The translations under genes and the position numbers were made by a program. The notes beneath the pieces were generated by a model that was not told where the DNA came from, did not search any database, and worked only from the letters and a program-made list of their open reading frames with translations. 20,361 nt of DNA, taken from NCBI GenBank assembly GCA_032718475.1, contig JAUCBJ010003573.1, forward strand, positions 1-20,361, in the 5' to 3' direction. The DNA is from Nemertoderma westbladi (Eukaryota > Xenacoelomorpha > Nemertodermatida > Nemertodermatidae). Numbering within the stretch: the first letter of the stretch is position 1; each line of letters opens with the position of its first letter. Below, one piece after another: positions 1 to 9,204 of this stretch.

Positions 1-102
1 AGTTTCCTTTCATCAAGCCAAAAAGTCAAAACTTCCATTTCGACGAACTCTAAAGATGAATCTACTGATGATATTCAACTTCTATCGCAATCCGAATAAT
101 AG
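1..102 (+). CDS. Possible C-terminal end of an upstream gene (partial, weak)
   Basis: Frame 1 is open from the window edge and ends at tandem stops TAA TAG from base 100. The roughly 33-residue translation is hydrophilic, rich in Ser, Lys and Asp, and ends in SKDESTDDIQLLSQSE, which looks more like a disordered protein tail than random AT-rich translation. I recognise no family. A second frame is also open over this stretch, so this is a guess. If real, it would be the last coding piece of a gene entering from the left. Confidence 0.2.
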
Positions 103-382
103 GAGGTCTAAGGGTGTCAGCCATAGCACCTCAACGACATCGGCACCCTTAAACAACTCACACAACGTTAGTGATATTAGTTTTCTTATAGATAAATGCT
201 TATTTAAAATCACATCCTATTTTTGTAGTTCTTAAATATACACACCGGTTAGGATTTTTTTTATTTAATGTCATTCAATTCTTACAACTCAACTAACAGT
301 CAATTACCTAAAAAACTTGACATAAATATATCAAACAATTTTAACAATGTAATTTATTTTTTCATAAAAGAAATACAGATGT
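103..382. other. AT-rich intergenic DNA
   Basis: No reading frame of note, RNA gene or clear repeat is visible here. The stretch is AT-rich and runs up to the G tract of the first G/C-tract element. Confidence 0.5.
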
Positions 383-644
383 GGGGGGGGGGGGGGGTCC
401 CTTTGACGAAATAAAATTAATCGCTCTCCAGGAGAAATTTACACAAATATCAGCTGATTATCAGCGTGATTACTTTCAAAAATAACAATGTTGGCCTAAC
501 CTGATCTATTGGGTTCGTTGATTGTTTTGGATATAATAACGTGCCACTGTAACCTGCTCCTTATCCTTGATTAACATTGAGGCGGGATATTAATTCGCCG
601 AGATACGGGATTTGCGGTCAACCCCCCCCCCCCCCCCCCCCCCC
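383..644 (+). mobile_element. G-tract/C-tract bounded short element, copy 1
   Basis: A run of 15 G (383-397) and a run of 23 C (622-644) enclose about 225 bp, so the ends form a homopolymeric inverted repeat. The interior contains a CAGCTGATTA motif near 453, a core at 517-566 that recurs in three other places in the window, and a right subterminal stretch GGCGGGATATTAATTCGCC that can fold on itself. No protein is encoded. The shared interior with divergent flanks shows that this is a dispersed element and not merely a homopolymer run. No clear target-site duplication can be seen; sequence just outside the tracts may belong to the element. This is best called a non-autonomous, MITE-like element of unknown superfamily. 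Confidence 0.7.
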
Positions 645-2174
645 TCTTAAAAAATTCCAAGAAAGCTCCTAGTCTAGTTTATTATATTTACGAGATGGGG
701 ATGGGAGATCCCCACCTCTGGCGGGCCAATATCGTAGGATATTTATTGATATTTTCTATAATTTCAGAGACAACATCATTACGGACTTCGAGCAGCACCA
801 TGGAGTGCTAGATAACTACCACACTGATGTTTGAGATGCTGGAGCAGGGTTGCAACCTACACTAAAACCAAAAGCAACAGTCAACAACACGCAACAGTAA
901 CATAGGAAATCACATAAAAAGAACCCAGGACAACAGCTGAAATTAATTAAATCTTAGATAACAGCTGAGTCTCTAACTGGTTATCAACAAACTATCACTA
1001 TTAATTAATTAATTAATATTTTAATTACGGTGACTCATTCAACATCTCTAGACTATATTATTAATTTATTTATAACATATTTAAATAACATACAGTATTT
1101 CATATACATTTACTATTTACCGGTAAACATTTAAATTAAATTAAATATAATTTCAAACTTTTTTACTATTGAAATACGGCCACAACATACCTTTATTCGT
1201 CTAAGAAAATCGTGGAGCGAAATTTCAAATTTTCGATTCATTTTCGTCAAATTTATAATATTTCGAAAAACGTCTAAATTCCAATTTTGGCTTCGCAGCC
1301 TTCCTAGACGATCCATTCAGTTAAGTTGAGGCCGAATTTCGTAGAAAAATTGGAATTGCGAATTTTATTCCATTTTTATTAGTGGCAAGTCGAAATTTAA
1401 TACTGAATACTTCCTTTTCATGCGATGTGATGTTGATGCAGATATTGGAATAATAGCGAATATCTCGCGAACTAATGACGATAATTAAGGACAGTAACCA
1501 TGTCACACACCCAGGCTAGAGCGATAGTTGTGATTCAGATGGGCTAATTTCTTGCTCAATTCGAATTCAGGCAGTTCCCCATGTTCGTGAATAATTCAGT
1601 TTTCTAATTGGAAAATTCCGAATTTGCCTAATTTGGTGCCGACAATAAACGTTTTGGACATTTTTAGATTTTTTATCAAAATAAGAAGGATTCATGATGC
1701 TAAAACATTTTGTTACACAACTGCTTTTTATTCTTGGAAATATTTCGCCCTACCCCGCCCAGCTCCCTCAATGAACATTTTAATTGATTGATTATTTGCA
1801 TTTTTGAATAAAATTACATATTTCTTGCGAAATCTAGCAACTAATTTACAGTTCTTGTATTGGTACAGTAGAAAAGAAATGTATTCTCAGCGACTATCCC
1901 ATAATATTAATTAAAAATCGAATTGGAATTGTTTAATCATTGTTAGTATTATTATTCTTAATCAATTCTTCAATGTATAACAATGTAATGAATATATTAA
2001 TTTAATCATATTGATTATATTATTATTAATATACTAGTATTATAATACAGATTAAATTAATTGCCCTTTATTATCAGTAGTATTAAATTATTTGTGTTTT
2101 GTAGATAATAAATTTCGCGTTTTATACTAATAAATGGTGCTGTGATGGTAGAAAGATTCCTTTCCATGGATAGT
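645..2174. other. AT-rich non-coding stretch
   Basis: Mostly AT-rich DNA with simple TTAA/TAAT runs (about 1000-1110 and 1900-2080). Apart from the possible terminal exon at 768-834, I find no supported gene; the short open frames between 1131 and 1506 have no protein-like composition. Confidence 0.5.
768..834 (+). CDS. Candidate terminal exon (speculative)
   Basis: A good 3' splice-site context (pyrimidine-leaning TTTTCTATAATTTCAG ending at 767) is followed by an open stretch reading DNIITDFEQHHGVLDNYHTDV and a TGA at 832-834. The peptide has ordinary globular-protein composition, unlike most translations nearby. It could be the last exon of a gene whose other exons lie left of the window, perhaps in place of the tail proposed at 1-102. 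No family is recognised and no matching donor can be assigned. Confidence 0.2.
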
Positions 2175-2873
2175 TCTTTTTACAGAACACAGCAGAACAC
2201 AGTAGAACACAGCAGAACACAATAGAATACAGGCGGAACATAGGCGAACACAGCTGTAATTAAAATCTACACCAAAAAATAACACACTTGGGAAAGTACC
2301 GGACTTAATCATACAACTGTAAGATGTCAATTACATATTTAAATTAAATGGCGGTTTTCCATATCCTCCAAAATAAATTACCTGATCAGAGTTGCCCGAT
2401 CAGCTGTTCGGTTAGGCCTGTACCTGTTACTAGTCCAGCAGTCTGCCTGTCAGCCTGTTCCAGTACTGCAGTAGGCCTAGTGCTGTAGAGACATGTACAG
2501 ACTGACAGACTGTACATTGTACAGACAGACAGATGTAGGCATTTACCGGCAATTACCGGGCACAGTGTAGAGTATATTACCAATGTACTGATGTAGGCCT
2601 ACTCAGCTACCGGTACTGTACTGCTGTAGAACTAACCAACTCTCCATGGTTACAGGATAATGAGAAGTAATTTATTTTGGAGGATATGGAAAACCGCCAT
2701 TTAATTTAAATATGTAATTGACATCTTACAGTTGTATGATTAAGTCCCGTACTTTCCCAAGTGTGTTATTTTTTGGTGTAGATTTTAATTACAGCTGTGT
2801 TCGCCTATGTTCCGCCTGTATTCTATTGTGTTCTGCTGTGTTCTACTGTGTTCTGCTGTGTTCTGTAAAAAGA
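2175..2873. mobile_element. Near-perfect foldback element, 206-bp arms
   Basis: The left arm 2175-2380 and right arm 2668-2873 are reverse complements of equal length with very few mismatches (one near 2300/2749), separated by a 287-bp spacer. Each arm holds a short ~10-bp tandem repeat of the type ACAGCAGAAC, AT-rich sequence and an AAACCGCCATTTAATTTAAA segment. The spacer is rich in CAGAC, ACTG and TACTGCAG words. Matching open frames on opposite strands in the two arms simply reflect the inverted repeat and have no protein-like composition. The arm identity suggests a young insertion or duplication. No transposase is present, so it is non-autonomous. Confidence 0.85.
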
Positions 2874-3659
2874 TATATCCCCTTTTCCATTGCTTACTGT
2901 ATTTATTATTTATATTATTTTATATTTATTTTATTTGTTTATGTCAAATAATTAGGCATTTTTAATGCACAGCAGACAACCAGGAAATAATTCCAAATTG
3001 AAAGTTCTTGTAGAATAGAATACGAAACTTTATACCGGTAAAACCTTATTAAGTTGCAATGCCATGCGTTTTATTATACAGCTCATTATCAACATTGTTT
3101 TAATCGAAATTTCAATAATAGTGTTAATTAAAATTAGTTGAAATAATACTGACGGTGTTAATTTACTGTTTTTGATTGAATAAGTAGGCCCTAATCTATT
3201 ATCTTCCACGGTGGCGTAATCACTCATAATGTAGTCAGTACACTTTCATTAAAACTATCATCAAATTCGTTGAATATTGTGTAGTATTTCATATTTCGTT
3301 TAGTAACTATAGTAACTATATACTGGCACACGAGTGGGGCCTTCGTGCAGCAAAAGCTGCAAGCCATCTTAGCGAACAATTATAATTATACTATGGCTAG
3401 TTCAATTCCTCGAACAACCGCTAACAGTCGCTGAGCAACATCAATTTTGCAGGTGAAACAAGCTGGCAAGTAAAGCTAGAAATACTCAGCGGTTATTGGC
3501 TACTGGGACTCTATGTTCAAGGAAAGGGCAGTTAATTATTGGGCTTCCGGCAATTATGGCTTCCGAGACACTGACACACACACCCTACACAGTTCGCTGA
3601 TGGCTCCCAGTTTTGACTCGCCCCACAGTATGATCTTACTATCGCGGTATAAGACATGT
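2874..3659. other. AT-rich stretch with one dispersed repeat motif
   Basis: No gene is supported. At 3335-3352 there is a copy of GTGGGGCCTTCGTGCAGCA, which recurs in inverted orientation near 10704-10722 and, less its GTGG start, heads the units of the tandem array at 12478-13445. Confidence 0.45.
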
Positions 3660-3882
3660 GGGGGGGGGGGGGGGGGGGGGGGGGGGTACAGGGGTACATA
3701 CCTCGACGCGTGTAACAGCTGATTACTTTCAAAAATGAAATGTGTAACATCTGTCGTTTATTGTTTTGGTTACAATAACGTGCCACTGTCTGCCCCTTTC
3801 CCTTAATTGATCATTTGACATTATTATGAGATAATAATTCGCCGAGATGCCCCATCCCCCCCCCCCCCCCCCCCCCCCCCCC
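3660..3882 (+). mobile_element. G-tract/C-tract bounded short element, copy 2
   Basis: Exactly 27 G (3660-3686) and 27 C (3856-3882) bound this 223-bp element. The interior matches copy 1 at AACAGCTGATTACTTTCAAA, at the core (3756-3802, with a 3-bp deletion) and at AATTCGCCGAGAT before the C tract. Outside the tracts, AAGACATGTGGGG on the left resembles the complement of CCCCGTGTCTCAC on the right, so the true termini may lie a few bases beyond the homopolymers. No coding capacity. Non-autonomous element of unknown superfamily. Confidence 0.7.
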
Positions 3883-4384
3883 GTGTCTCACCGGTATTAT
3901 CAACTAATTCAAACATTTAATACTGTACACTGTAATGCAATTGTAATATAATATAATTGAATATATGACTGTGTAGGTACTGTAATGTATTATCTAATGT
4001 AATCTATTGCTGTTATATAAGATCCCATTGTATTATTATCTTCTGACTGGAATGTAAGATCTTTCAGTACTTTAAATGTATTGCCGTTTTTTAGGGATTT
4101 TACTGATATCGATGCTATTTTAAATTTTTTTATGCTTTATAATTAATTGTGCGAAAGATGTTAGTATTCTACGCGGTCTGATCTTGTAGTTAGATAAAAT
4201 TTATAATAATAATAAAACATTATGTATCACAAAAAAACACTAGCTTATATATTTTCTTGATTGGTTATTTAAGTTCAAGTTAATAATAAAGTTAAAGTTC
4301 TTCAATGAAAATTACTACAATTGCAATGATTAGTGTTTAAAAGCATTGGTGTGATGTGATGCCTCTCTTTCACTATTTTGAAAG
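3883..4384. other. AT-rich stretch, possibly LINE 3' region
   Basis: No gene is seen. The sequence contains repeated TGTAATGTA-type words, then TAATAATAATAAAA near 4204. It could include 3' untranslated sequence of a retroelement, but nothing decides this. Confidence 0.3.
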
Positions 4385-4640
4385 CACTATTTGATTGTGA
4401 TGCCTCAAACTGCATGGTTGCACCCCTTCCAGGCTTTCCGATTCTCCATAGTTGTCGCAATTTCGTTTCTCTCAAGTTCAGTATCCCTTTCAAGCTACAG
4501 TAGGTCTATATGTTATAGCCTGAGTCCACGGGTACGCTTTCCATGTGTTGGTTGCCAGAAAAGTAGATCTGACATGACCTCGTCTTTACTTCTCCAGCAG
4601 TGCCCACTGAATCTTAATCTGCGTTCACGGAGGGTGGTTG
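4385..4640 (-). pseudogene. LINE reverse-transcriptase C-terminal relic
   Basis: Read on the minus strand from about 4640, the translation contains RERRLRFSGHCWRSKDEVMS followed by DLLFWQPTHGKRTRG. This is the RLRFAGHC...LLWxPxxGxRxRG region found at the C terminus of RTE-type endonuclease/reverse-transcriptase polyproteins. An in-frame stop follows, then a second piece reading ERNEIATTMENRKAWKG, which fits the family's extreme C terminus. Stops and frame changes show it is dead. It lies head-to-head with a related fragment on the plus strand about 40 bp away, and the same region is found again at 13430-13720. Confidence 0.75.
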
Positions 4641-4682
4641 ATACATAAAGGTATTATACCATTGTACTGAATCTATACGACT

Positions 4683-4815
4683 TGACACTTGAACGGAACC
4701 GCCTCCGCTTTATTGCTTTCGCCGTGAGGACCAGCCAGTGCATAATCTGATGCGGATAATCTAGCAAAGGTCATGGGTGATAGGGAGTTGTGGCGGCGCA
4801 ATTTTGTCGACAAGC
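4683..4815 (+). pseudogene. LINE C-terminal relic with internal deletion
   Basis: This stretch aligns at nucleotide level with the minus strand of 13500-13720: both contain CGCCTCCGCTTT, GCTTTCG.CGTGAGGAC.AGCCAGTGC, GATGCGGAT.ATCTAGCAAA and TCATGGG.ATAGGGAGTTG. Relative to that copy, about 90 bp is missing after the GCCAGTGCATAATCT segment. The translation of the second part (DADNLAKVMGDRELW) matches the C-terminal tail of the RTE-like polyprotein. It is a decayed retrotransposon end with no intact frame. Confidence 0.65.
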
Positions 4816-5304
4816 CGGCACAGCATTCGTAATATATACTGTATGTAATATATATATAATGCAGCTGCAATGCAGCATGCAGATCGTAATACAGTCCCTA
4901 TCTCATTCTAGATACAGTTTCTCAAACTGGGTACCATTTCTCTTATCCAACTCTTACTAACTCAAACCTGTCTGGGTTACTCAAACCCAAACTCGCATAA
5001 CCCCCCACTGTAGCATTCATACAGCAAGCTGTGTGTTTAATGGCCAACTCTCTTCGGTTAACTGTATCTTCACAGACAGAGCCAGTGGGGTTTAGTTAAA
5101 AACATTAACACTGCATGCCGACCTGCCCAGCATATGTAATTCAACCCATTAAGTCGAGAGCCCAAGCTACAGACAGAGTCCCCTTCCATCATGTCGTGTC
5201 TCACTCAACCAGAGTAATTAAATTACACATCCCGTACACATACACATTTAATTAATGTCATTTAATTTGCATAATATGCAATATTAGATAATAATACAAG
5301 ACAA
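4816..5304. other. Non-coding stretch without recognisable features
   Basis: Contains an AT-only run near 4830-4860 and unremarkable sequence after it. No gene, RNA or repeat is supported up to the G tract at 5305. Confidence 0.4.
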
Positions 5305-5496
5305 GGGGGGGGGGGGGGGGGGAACTGGACGCATTTCCCATCTTGGCGAATTAATATCCCGCCTCAATGTTAAATTCTCAATTTAGGGAAAGGAGCAGGT
5401 TACAATGGCACGTTATTTTAGCCAAAACAATAAACTAAACACAATAGAACAGGTTACAGTTTTATTTTTAGATTAATCAGCTGTTATTTGCGTCCA
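5305..5496 (-). mobile_element. G-tract element, copy 3 (inverted, one tract lost)
   Basis: In reverse orientation to copies 1 and 2. The run of 18 G at 5305-5322 is the complement of their C tract. It is followed by GGCGAATTAATATCCCGCC, the core at 5386-5435 and AATCAGCTGTTA near 5476. The other homopolymer is absent. Instead TGGACGCA (5326-5333) and TGCGTCCA (5489-5496) form an 8-bp inverted repeat, so 5496 is a plausible end. The core is 46/50 identical to the one at 10982-11031. No coding capacity. Confidence 0.65.
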
Positions 5497-5714
5497 ATCA
5501 GCAATAATGTGCAATATTCAATATTCGACAATATGCAATGGTGTGCGTGTGTGTGCCCTTATGGTTTTTCAATTTCCTTATGTTTGTTATTTTTTCTTAT
5601 TTTGTTCTTGTTATGTGTTTTTATAAATGAGGATTTTACTGTTTTTATTCAGTCAATTGAAATTGTAATATTGAATTTTCAGAATTTTTGCCAGGAATTA
5701 ACAGATTAATACAG

Positions 5715-6191
5715 TGGCTGATCTTTTGCCAATTAATTAATTTCTTATTATTTTTTCAGAAGTTCTCCATGACGTCATAATTTATGGTCGACCAAAAAAT
5801 AATTTATGGACGAACAAAAATTAATTTATGGGCGACCAAAAATTGATTTATGGTCGACCAAAAATTAATTTCTGGAAGTTTGAATTTCCCGGTCGGTACC
5901 TTGTACAGCGAGATTTCGACAGGCCAATCATTGGTTTCTTTAAATAATTACATTCAAATAAACGTGCAATTGGATGGTTTCCACTACCCTAACCAATGAA
6001 TGGCCAGTCCAAATCTCGACCTACAAGTTACCGGGAAATTCAAACTACCAGGAATTAATTGATGGTCAACCATAAATTAATAACTTTTGGTCGACCGTAA
6101 ATTAATTTATGGTCGAACATAAATTATGATGTCATGGAAAACTTCCGAAAAAAAAGTAAAAAAAAATTAATTAATTAGCAAAGATCAGCCA
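5715..6191. mobile_element. Foldback MITE with GGTCGACC repeats
   Basis: The ends TGGCTGATCTT (5715-5725) and AAGATCAGCCA (6181-6191) are exact inverted repeats. The arms stay complementary nearly to the centre: both carry TTAATTAATT, CATGACGTCAT or CATGATGTC-like sequence, several copies of TTTATGGTCGACCAAAAATT, TTTGAATTTCCCGGT, CGAGATTT and a CCAATCATTGG-type block. The whole 477 bp can therefore fold into one long hairpin. About five tandem ~20-bp units built on the palindrome GGTCGACC lie on the left and about three on the right. No open frame is inside. It is non-autonomous; no unambiguous target duplication is visible. Confidence 0.85.
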
Positions 6192-6472
6192 AAATATGCC
6201 ATATTATTACAATAAGATAAGAAGCATTTTTTTGTCCTACCCCTTAAATTTTTTTCAATTCCAAAAAATGTTCAATGAATAACCCCCTATTGTTGGATTA
6301 TATTGATTATTCATTCAAAAAACGTGTTAAAGTAGCCCCAAAACCTGGGGCAACATGGAAAAACGTTGGTATAAAATATAAAAATATAAAAGATATAAAA
6401 AAAGGCTACTGGTACCCAACAAGCCAGAGGTTATGGGGTACATATTTACGGAAGCCCACAACTGTCAAGGAC

Positions 6473-6728
6473 AAAACATTAATACAACTTGGACGCAATT
6501 AAATAAATTTCATACAAAGCCATAGAAAGCATGCCATTTCAAAATTCATCAGGGCATTTTGCCCTGAGGGCAGTTTGCCCTGTCATTTCAAAATTCAGGG
6601 GGCATTTTGCCCTGAGGGCAGTTTGCCTTGCCATTTCAAAATTCAGGGGGCATTTTGCTCTGGAGGGCATTTTGCCCTGAGCGGCTGAGCGCATTTATTA
6701 GGAATATTACTGCTCTCATGTATATGAC
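6473..6728. repeat. Left arm of composite inverted repeat with GGGCATTTTGCCC units
   Basis: Bases 6473-6566 are nearly the exact complement of 8506-8599. They share AAAACATTAATA, CTTGGACGCAATTAAATAAA, AAAGCATGCCATTTCAAAAT and TCATCAGGGCATTTTGCCCT. Further in, both arms carry GGGCATTTTGCCC or close variants, then GCATTTAT and ATGTATATGAC (6718-6728 against 8461-8471). The left arm has an extra tandem amplification of the CATTTCAAAATTCAGGGGGC unit. Each GGGC-ATTTT-GCCC word can itself form a tiny hairpin. Confidence 0.8.
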
Positions 6729-6775
6729 CATCCTTGCTGCCCATTACTAACTAACAGATTACCGTGGTATGGTAG

Positions 6776-7246
6776 TGGTTGGCCTATAACTGTATAATGT
6801 CTGAAACTAATCAGGAGCATACTAAAAGGCTGGCAGATGCGTTATTGCGGAAATGCATACGGTATTGTCTGTCTCGTCGACCTCGTAGCCACATCGGTAT
6901 AGAGGATCTAGTTGAAATAAACTGGTTACCAATACGGGAACGTGTTCAGCAAATAATACTAACACATATGTTTCGTATTCGTAACCACCAATCCCCAGCC
7001 TACCTGCAGGACTTGGTTACCTTCTCGGACAGCTCTGCTCGTTTACGTAGTGGGGTTTCTCAGGCTGTTGTCCCCTTCCACCGCACAACAGTTGGTTGTG
7101 AATCTTTCGCTCATCAGGGACCAGTTCTATGGAATGCGTTGCCATCGGACATAAAAAACGCCCCAACAATTGAGACCTTTAAACACAAAGTTAAATCATA
7201 CTTGCTTAACAAACTGATCGAGGAGGAAAACTCTATATATGCCTAA
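6776..7246 (+). pseudogene. CR1/L2-like LINE, C-terminal end of ORF2 (5' truncated)
   Basis: A frame open from just after a TAG at 6773 to the stop at 7244-7246 encodes about 155 residues ending KSYLLNKLIEEENSIYA. Visible family features are NWLPIRERVQQIILTHMF, SPAYLQDLV, SARLRSG, VPFHRTTVG and then LWNALPSDIKNAPTIETFKH. This is the standard C-terminal domain downstream of the reverse transcriptase in CR1/L2/Rex-type LINE polyproteins. Catalytic RT and endonuclease domains are absent, so this is a 5'-truncated insertion typical of incomplete reverse transcription. The open state of this piece suggests a fairly recent insertion. It sits inside the inverted arms at 6473-6728 and 8461-8599. Confidence 0.85.
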
Positions 7247-7700
7247 AGGTTATGACATAAACTCTTATGCTTTAAGATTGTTTTTAAGATAATACCTATT
7301 TCATGTATATACAGTACGTTTTTATTTTATTTTATGTTTTTATTTTATTTATGTTCTTATTTTATTTTACGAGGAGGGGATAACCGAAGGGAGGAAAACT
7401 CCTTGCTAAAAGTTATGAGTGAAACTCCTACGCCCAGAATATTTTAACTTAATGGATATTAATTAGTCATGGTTATTAGTAATATTTATATTTATTCGCC
7501 TAATTGTGTTTTATATTATTTAGTTCTTCCTAAATTATCGCAATTCGACTTAAAATTTGCAATAATGTACATATGTAACATACTACAATACTATATGTAT
7601 CAACTTCATAGAACCATTATCGATTTTAATATTTCCTGATATAGTGAGGACCCTCATGAAAACGAGACATAGTCTCATGGGGTTATCCTCGATGGCAAAT
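7247..7700 (+). mobile_element. 3' untranslated region of the CR1/L2-like LINE
   Basis: Following the LINE stop codon is AT-rich sequence with TTTTATTTTA repeats, and then GAGGACCCTCATGAAAACGA, GACATAGTCTCATG and GGGTTATCCTC (7646-7690). The outer GAGGA.CC/GG.TATCCTC and inner GAGAC/GTCTC segments can pair as a nested stem-loop. Such a conserved 3' structure is what the element's own reverse transcriptase recognises in LINEs of this group. The exact 3' end is not obvious. Confidence 0.6.
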
Positions 7701-8460
7701 CACTGCTCAATTCTGTAATTAAGTCTTAGTATATATAATATATGCATTGTGTATTTATAATTTCTAACTTAACGCGGTAAACTTATCATAAATAACTACA
7801 GTACATAATATTTTTAGTAAGACAATAGAAATAAATACAGTTCATAAAATATAGATTTTATTGGTGTCGAACGTTTTTATAATTATTCTGTTGTTGTTTC
7901 TTTTATTTATACCTTGCACCTCGTATCCACTGTCTTCGTATGGTCCTAAATCCCTTATCATAATTACAATAATTTTTAGTAAAATTTCAATATTTTTTAT
8001 AGTTGCTGCACTTACACCTTTCATCTCGTATCGGTCCGTATCTCGTGTTGTTGGCCCAAAATCCTGAAATAGAAATGTCTTACCATATTTATGTTGTAAA
8101 TGGTGTTTAAAATTTATTGAAGGTCATTTTATTTAGGCATGATTTAAACGGACAATAAAAATTATTGCGTTTTATTTATCTATGTTTGTTTTGTACTGTT
8201 TTCCGTTAAAATACATTTTCTAGGACATGTTGAATACCATACTGTACATTGGTTTGTTGCCTTTACCTTTTCCTTACACTTCATATGTTATATTTTAATG
8301 CTATCTTTAGTGCTTGTTTTTTAACTGATTTAATGTCAAATAAAAAAATTCCAATTCCATATAATTACTGTAGGTATTACTTCAGTAGTGGCTTTGATTA
8401 TAAGGAAATACTGCCATACTGGTATTCTTCCTGGTCAAGGTAGCAGCAGTCTGACCAGTT
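7701..8460. other. AT-rich stretch between LINE end and right inverted arm
   Basis: No supported gene. Short open frames on both strands (about 7842-8067 and 8249-8443) are hydrophobic AT-driven translations without a recognisable motif. This stretch is the remaining interior of the composite inverted-repeat unit. Confidence 0.45.
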
Positions 8461-8599
8461 GTCATATACATTAGGCCTATAAATGCCCCCAGGGCAAAAT
8501 GCCCCCAGGGCAAAATGCCCTGATGAATTTTGAAATGGCATGCTTTCTATGGTTTTGTATGAAATTTATTTAATTGCGTCCAAGTTTTATTAATGTTTT
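8461..8599. repeat. Right arm of composite inverted repeat
   Basis: Complement of the left arm at 6473-6728 (shared blocks listed there), with only two GGGCAAAATGCCC words where the left arm has an expanded set. Together the arms delimit a ~2.1-kb unit containing the CR1/L2-like LINE fragment, either a foldback transposon that received a LINE insertion or a segment trapped between two opposed copies of a shorter repeat. Confidence 0.8.
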
Positions 8600-8604
8600 A
8601 AAAA

Positions 8605-8735
8605 CGAATCGGCGCCGGTTTTTATTTTTGGGAGCGCCACGCGCCAAAGCCGGCGCGCTTTACGATTTTCAAGCGCGCCAGGCGCCACAGTGGCGCGCTT
8701 TTATTGCAAAGTGCGCCGGATTAATCCGGCGCAAA
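8605..8735. repeat. GC-rich cluster of GCGCC/GGCGC hairpins
   Basis: Within otherwise AT-rich DNA, this ~130 bp is packed with GGCGC and GCGCC words. It contains the perfect 20-bp palindrome GCGCCGGATTAATCCGGCGC (8713-8732), AAGCGCGCCA/TGGCGCGCTT arms at 8671-8680 and 8691-8700, and a further GGCGCGCTT/AAGCGCGCC pair at 8652-8660 and 8671-8679. The middle segment can therefore pair with either neighbour. No coding or RNA-gene signature is present. It may be a small hairpin-type repeat element. Confidence 0.7.
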
Positions 8736-9044
8736 GTGTATGGATTCCAGTCTGGGTTCAACGTAACCCTACAGCCCTATACCCTACCGGTAGGCATAAA
8801 CCTTTTAACTGATAAACGTAAACCGATTATTACAGTCAGTTCAGTACAGTAACAGGTGTCTAGGGCTGTACAGCTGTGTAGCAGCTAGCAGGTAGGGTCT
8901 TTATAATTATGTTGAATGTTGCTAGGAAACTGGTAAAGGAAAAGTGTACAGTACATAATGATAATGTATATAGTTTTTAAATGTGATGTTTGCCCTAAAC
9001 GAACAGACGAAAGAAATATAAAAGAGGAATTAGCCCAAAAAAAA
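8736..9044. other. Non-coding stretch
   Basis: Holds short words such as TACAGTA and GTACAGCTG in low-complexity arrangement. No gene or clear repeat boundary seen. Confidence 0.4.
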
Positions 9045-9204
9045 GGGTTTGTCTTTTTGCCGTATGTGTACGTATTTGAAAGAGTTCCCGTAGCCTACCG
9101 TAGGCTACCGTATGTGGGACGTTTTTGCCCGTATTCAGGATGCAGTAGTCAGTGCACTGCAGCACTACTGCACTATGGCTAAATCTCACGGTACTGTACC
9201 TGGC
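9045..9204. repeat. Left copy of long-distance inverted repeat
   Basis: Complementary to 11481-11621 with strong identity over GTCTTTTTGCCGTATGTG, TACGTATTTGAAAGAGTTCC, CGTAGCCTACCGTAGGCTAC, CGTATGTGGGACGT, CCCGTATTCAGGA, CAGTGCACTGC and GGTACTGTACCTGGC. The segment includes a short palindrome GTAGCCTACCGTAGGCTAC. Both copies sit beside A-rich runs. The similar ~33-residue translation of the two copies follows from DNA identity and is not evidence of a gene. Confidence 0.8.

Noticed and set aside
383-644. Homopolymer G and C runs as sequencing or assembly padding
   Set aside because: They bracket the same conserved interior in independent places with consistent polarity, which padding would not do; exact lengths remain uncertain.
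2127-2951. Two similar open frames on opposite strands (MTSYSCMIKS...)
   Set aside because: They are mirror images produced by the foldback arms, with cysteine-rich low-complexity translation from a ~10-bp repeat.
6275-6502. 75-codon open frame with ATG, basic protein
   Set aside because: No recognisable family, lysine-rich because of A-rich DNA, and its end lies in an inverted-repeat arm; treated as chance unless transcripts show otherwise.
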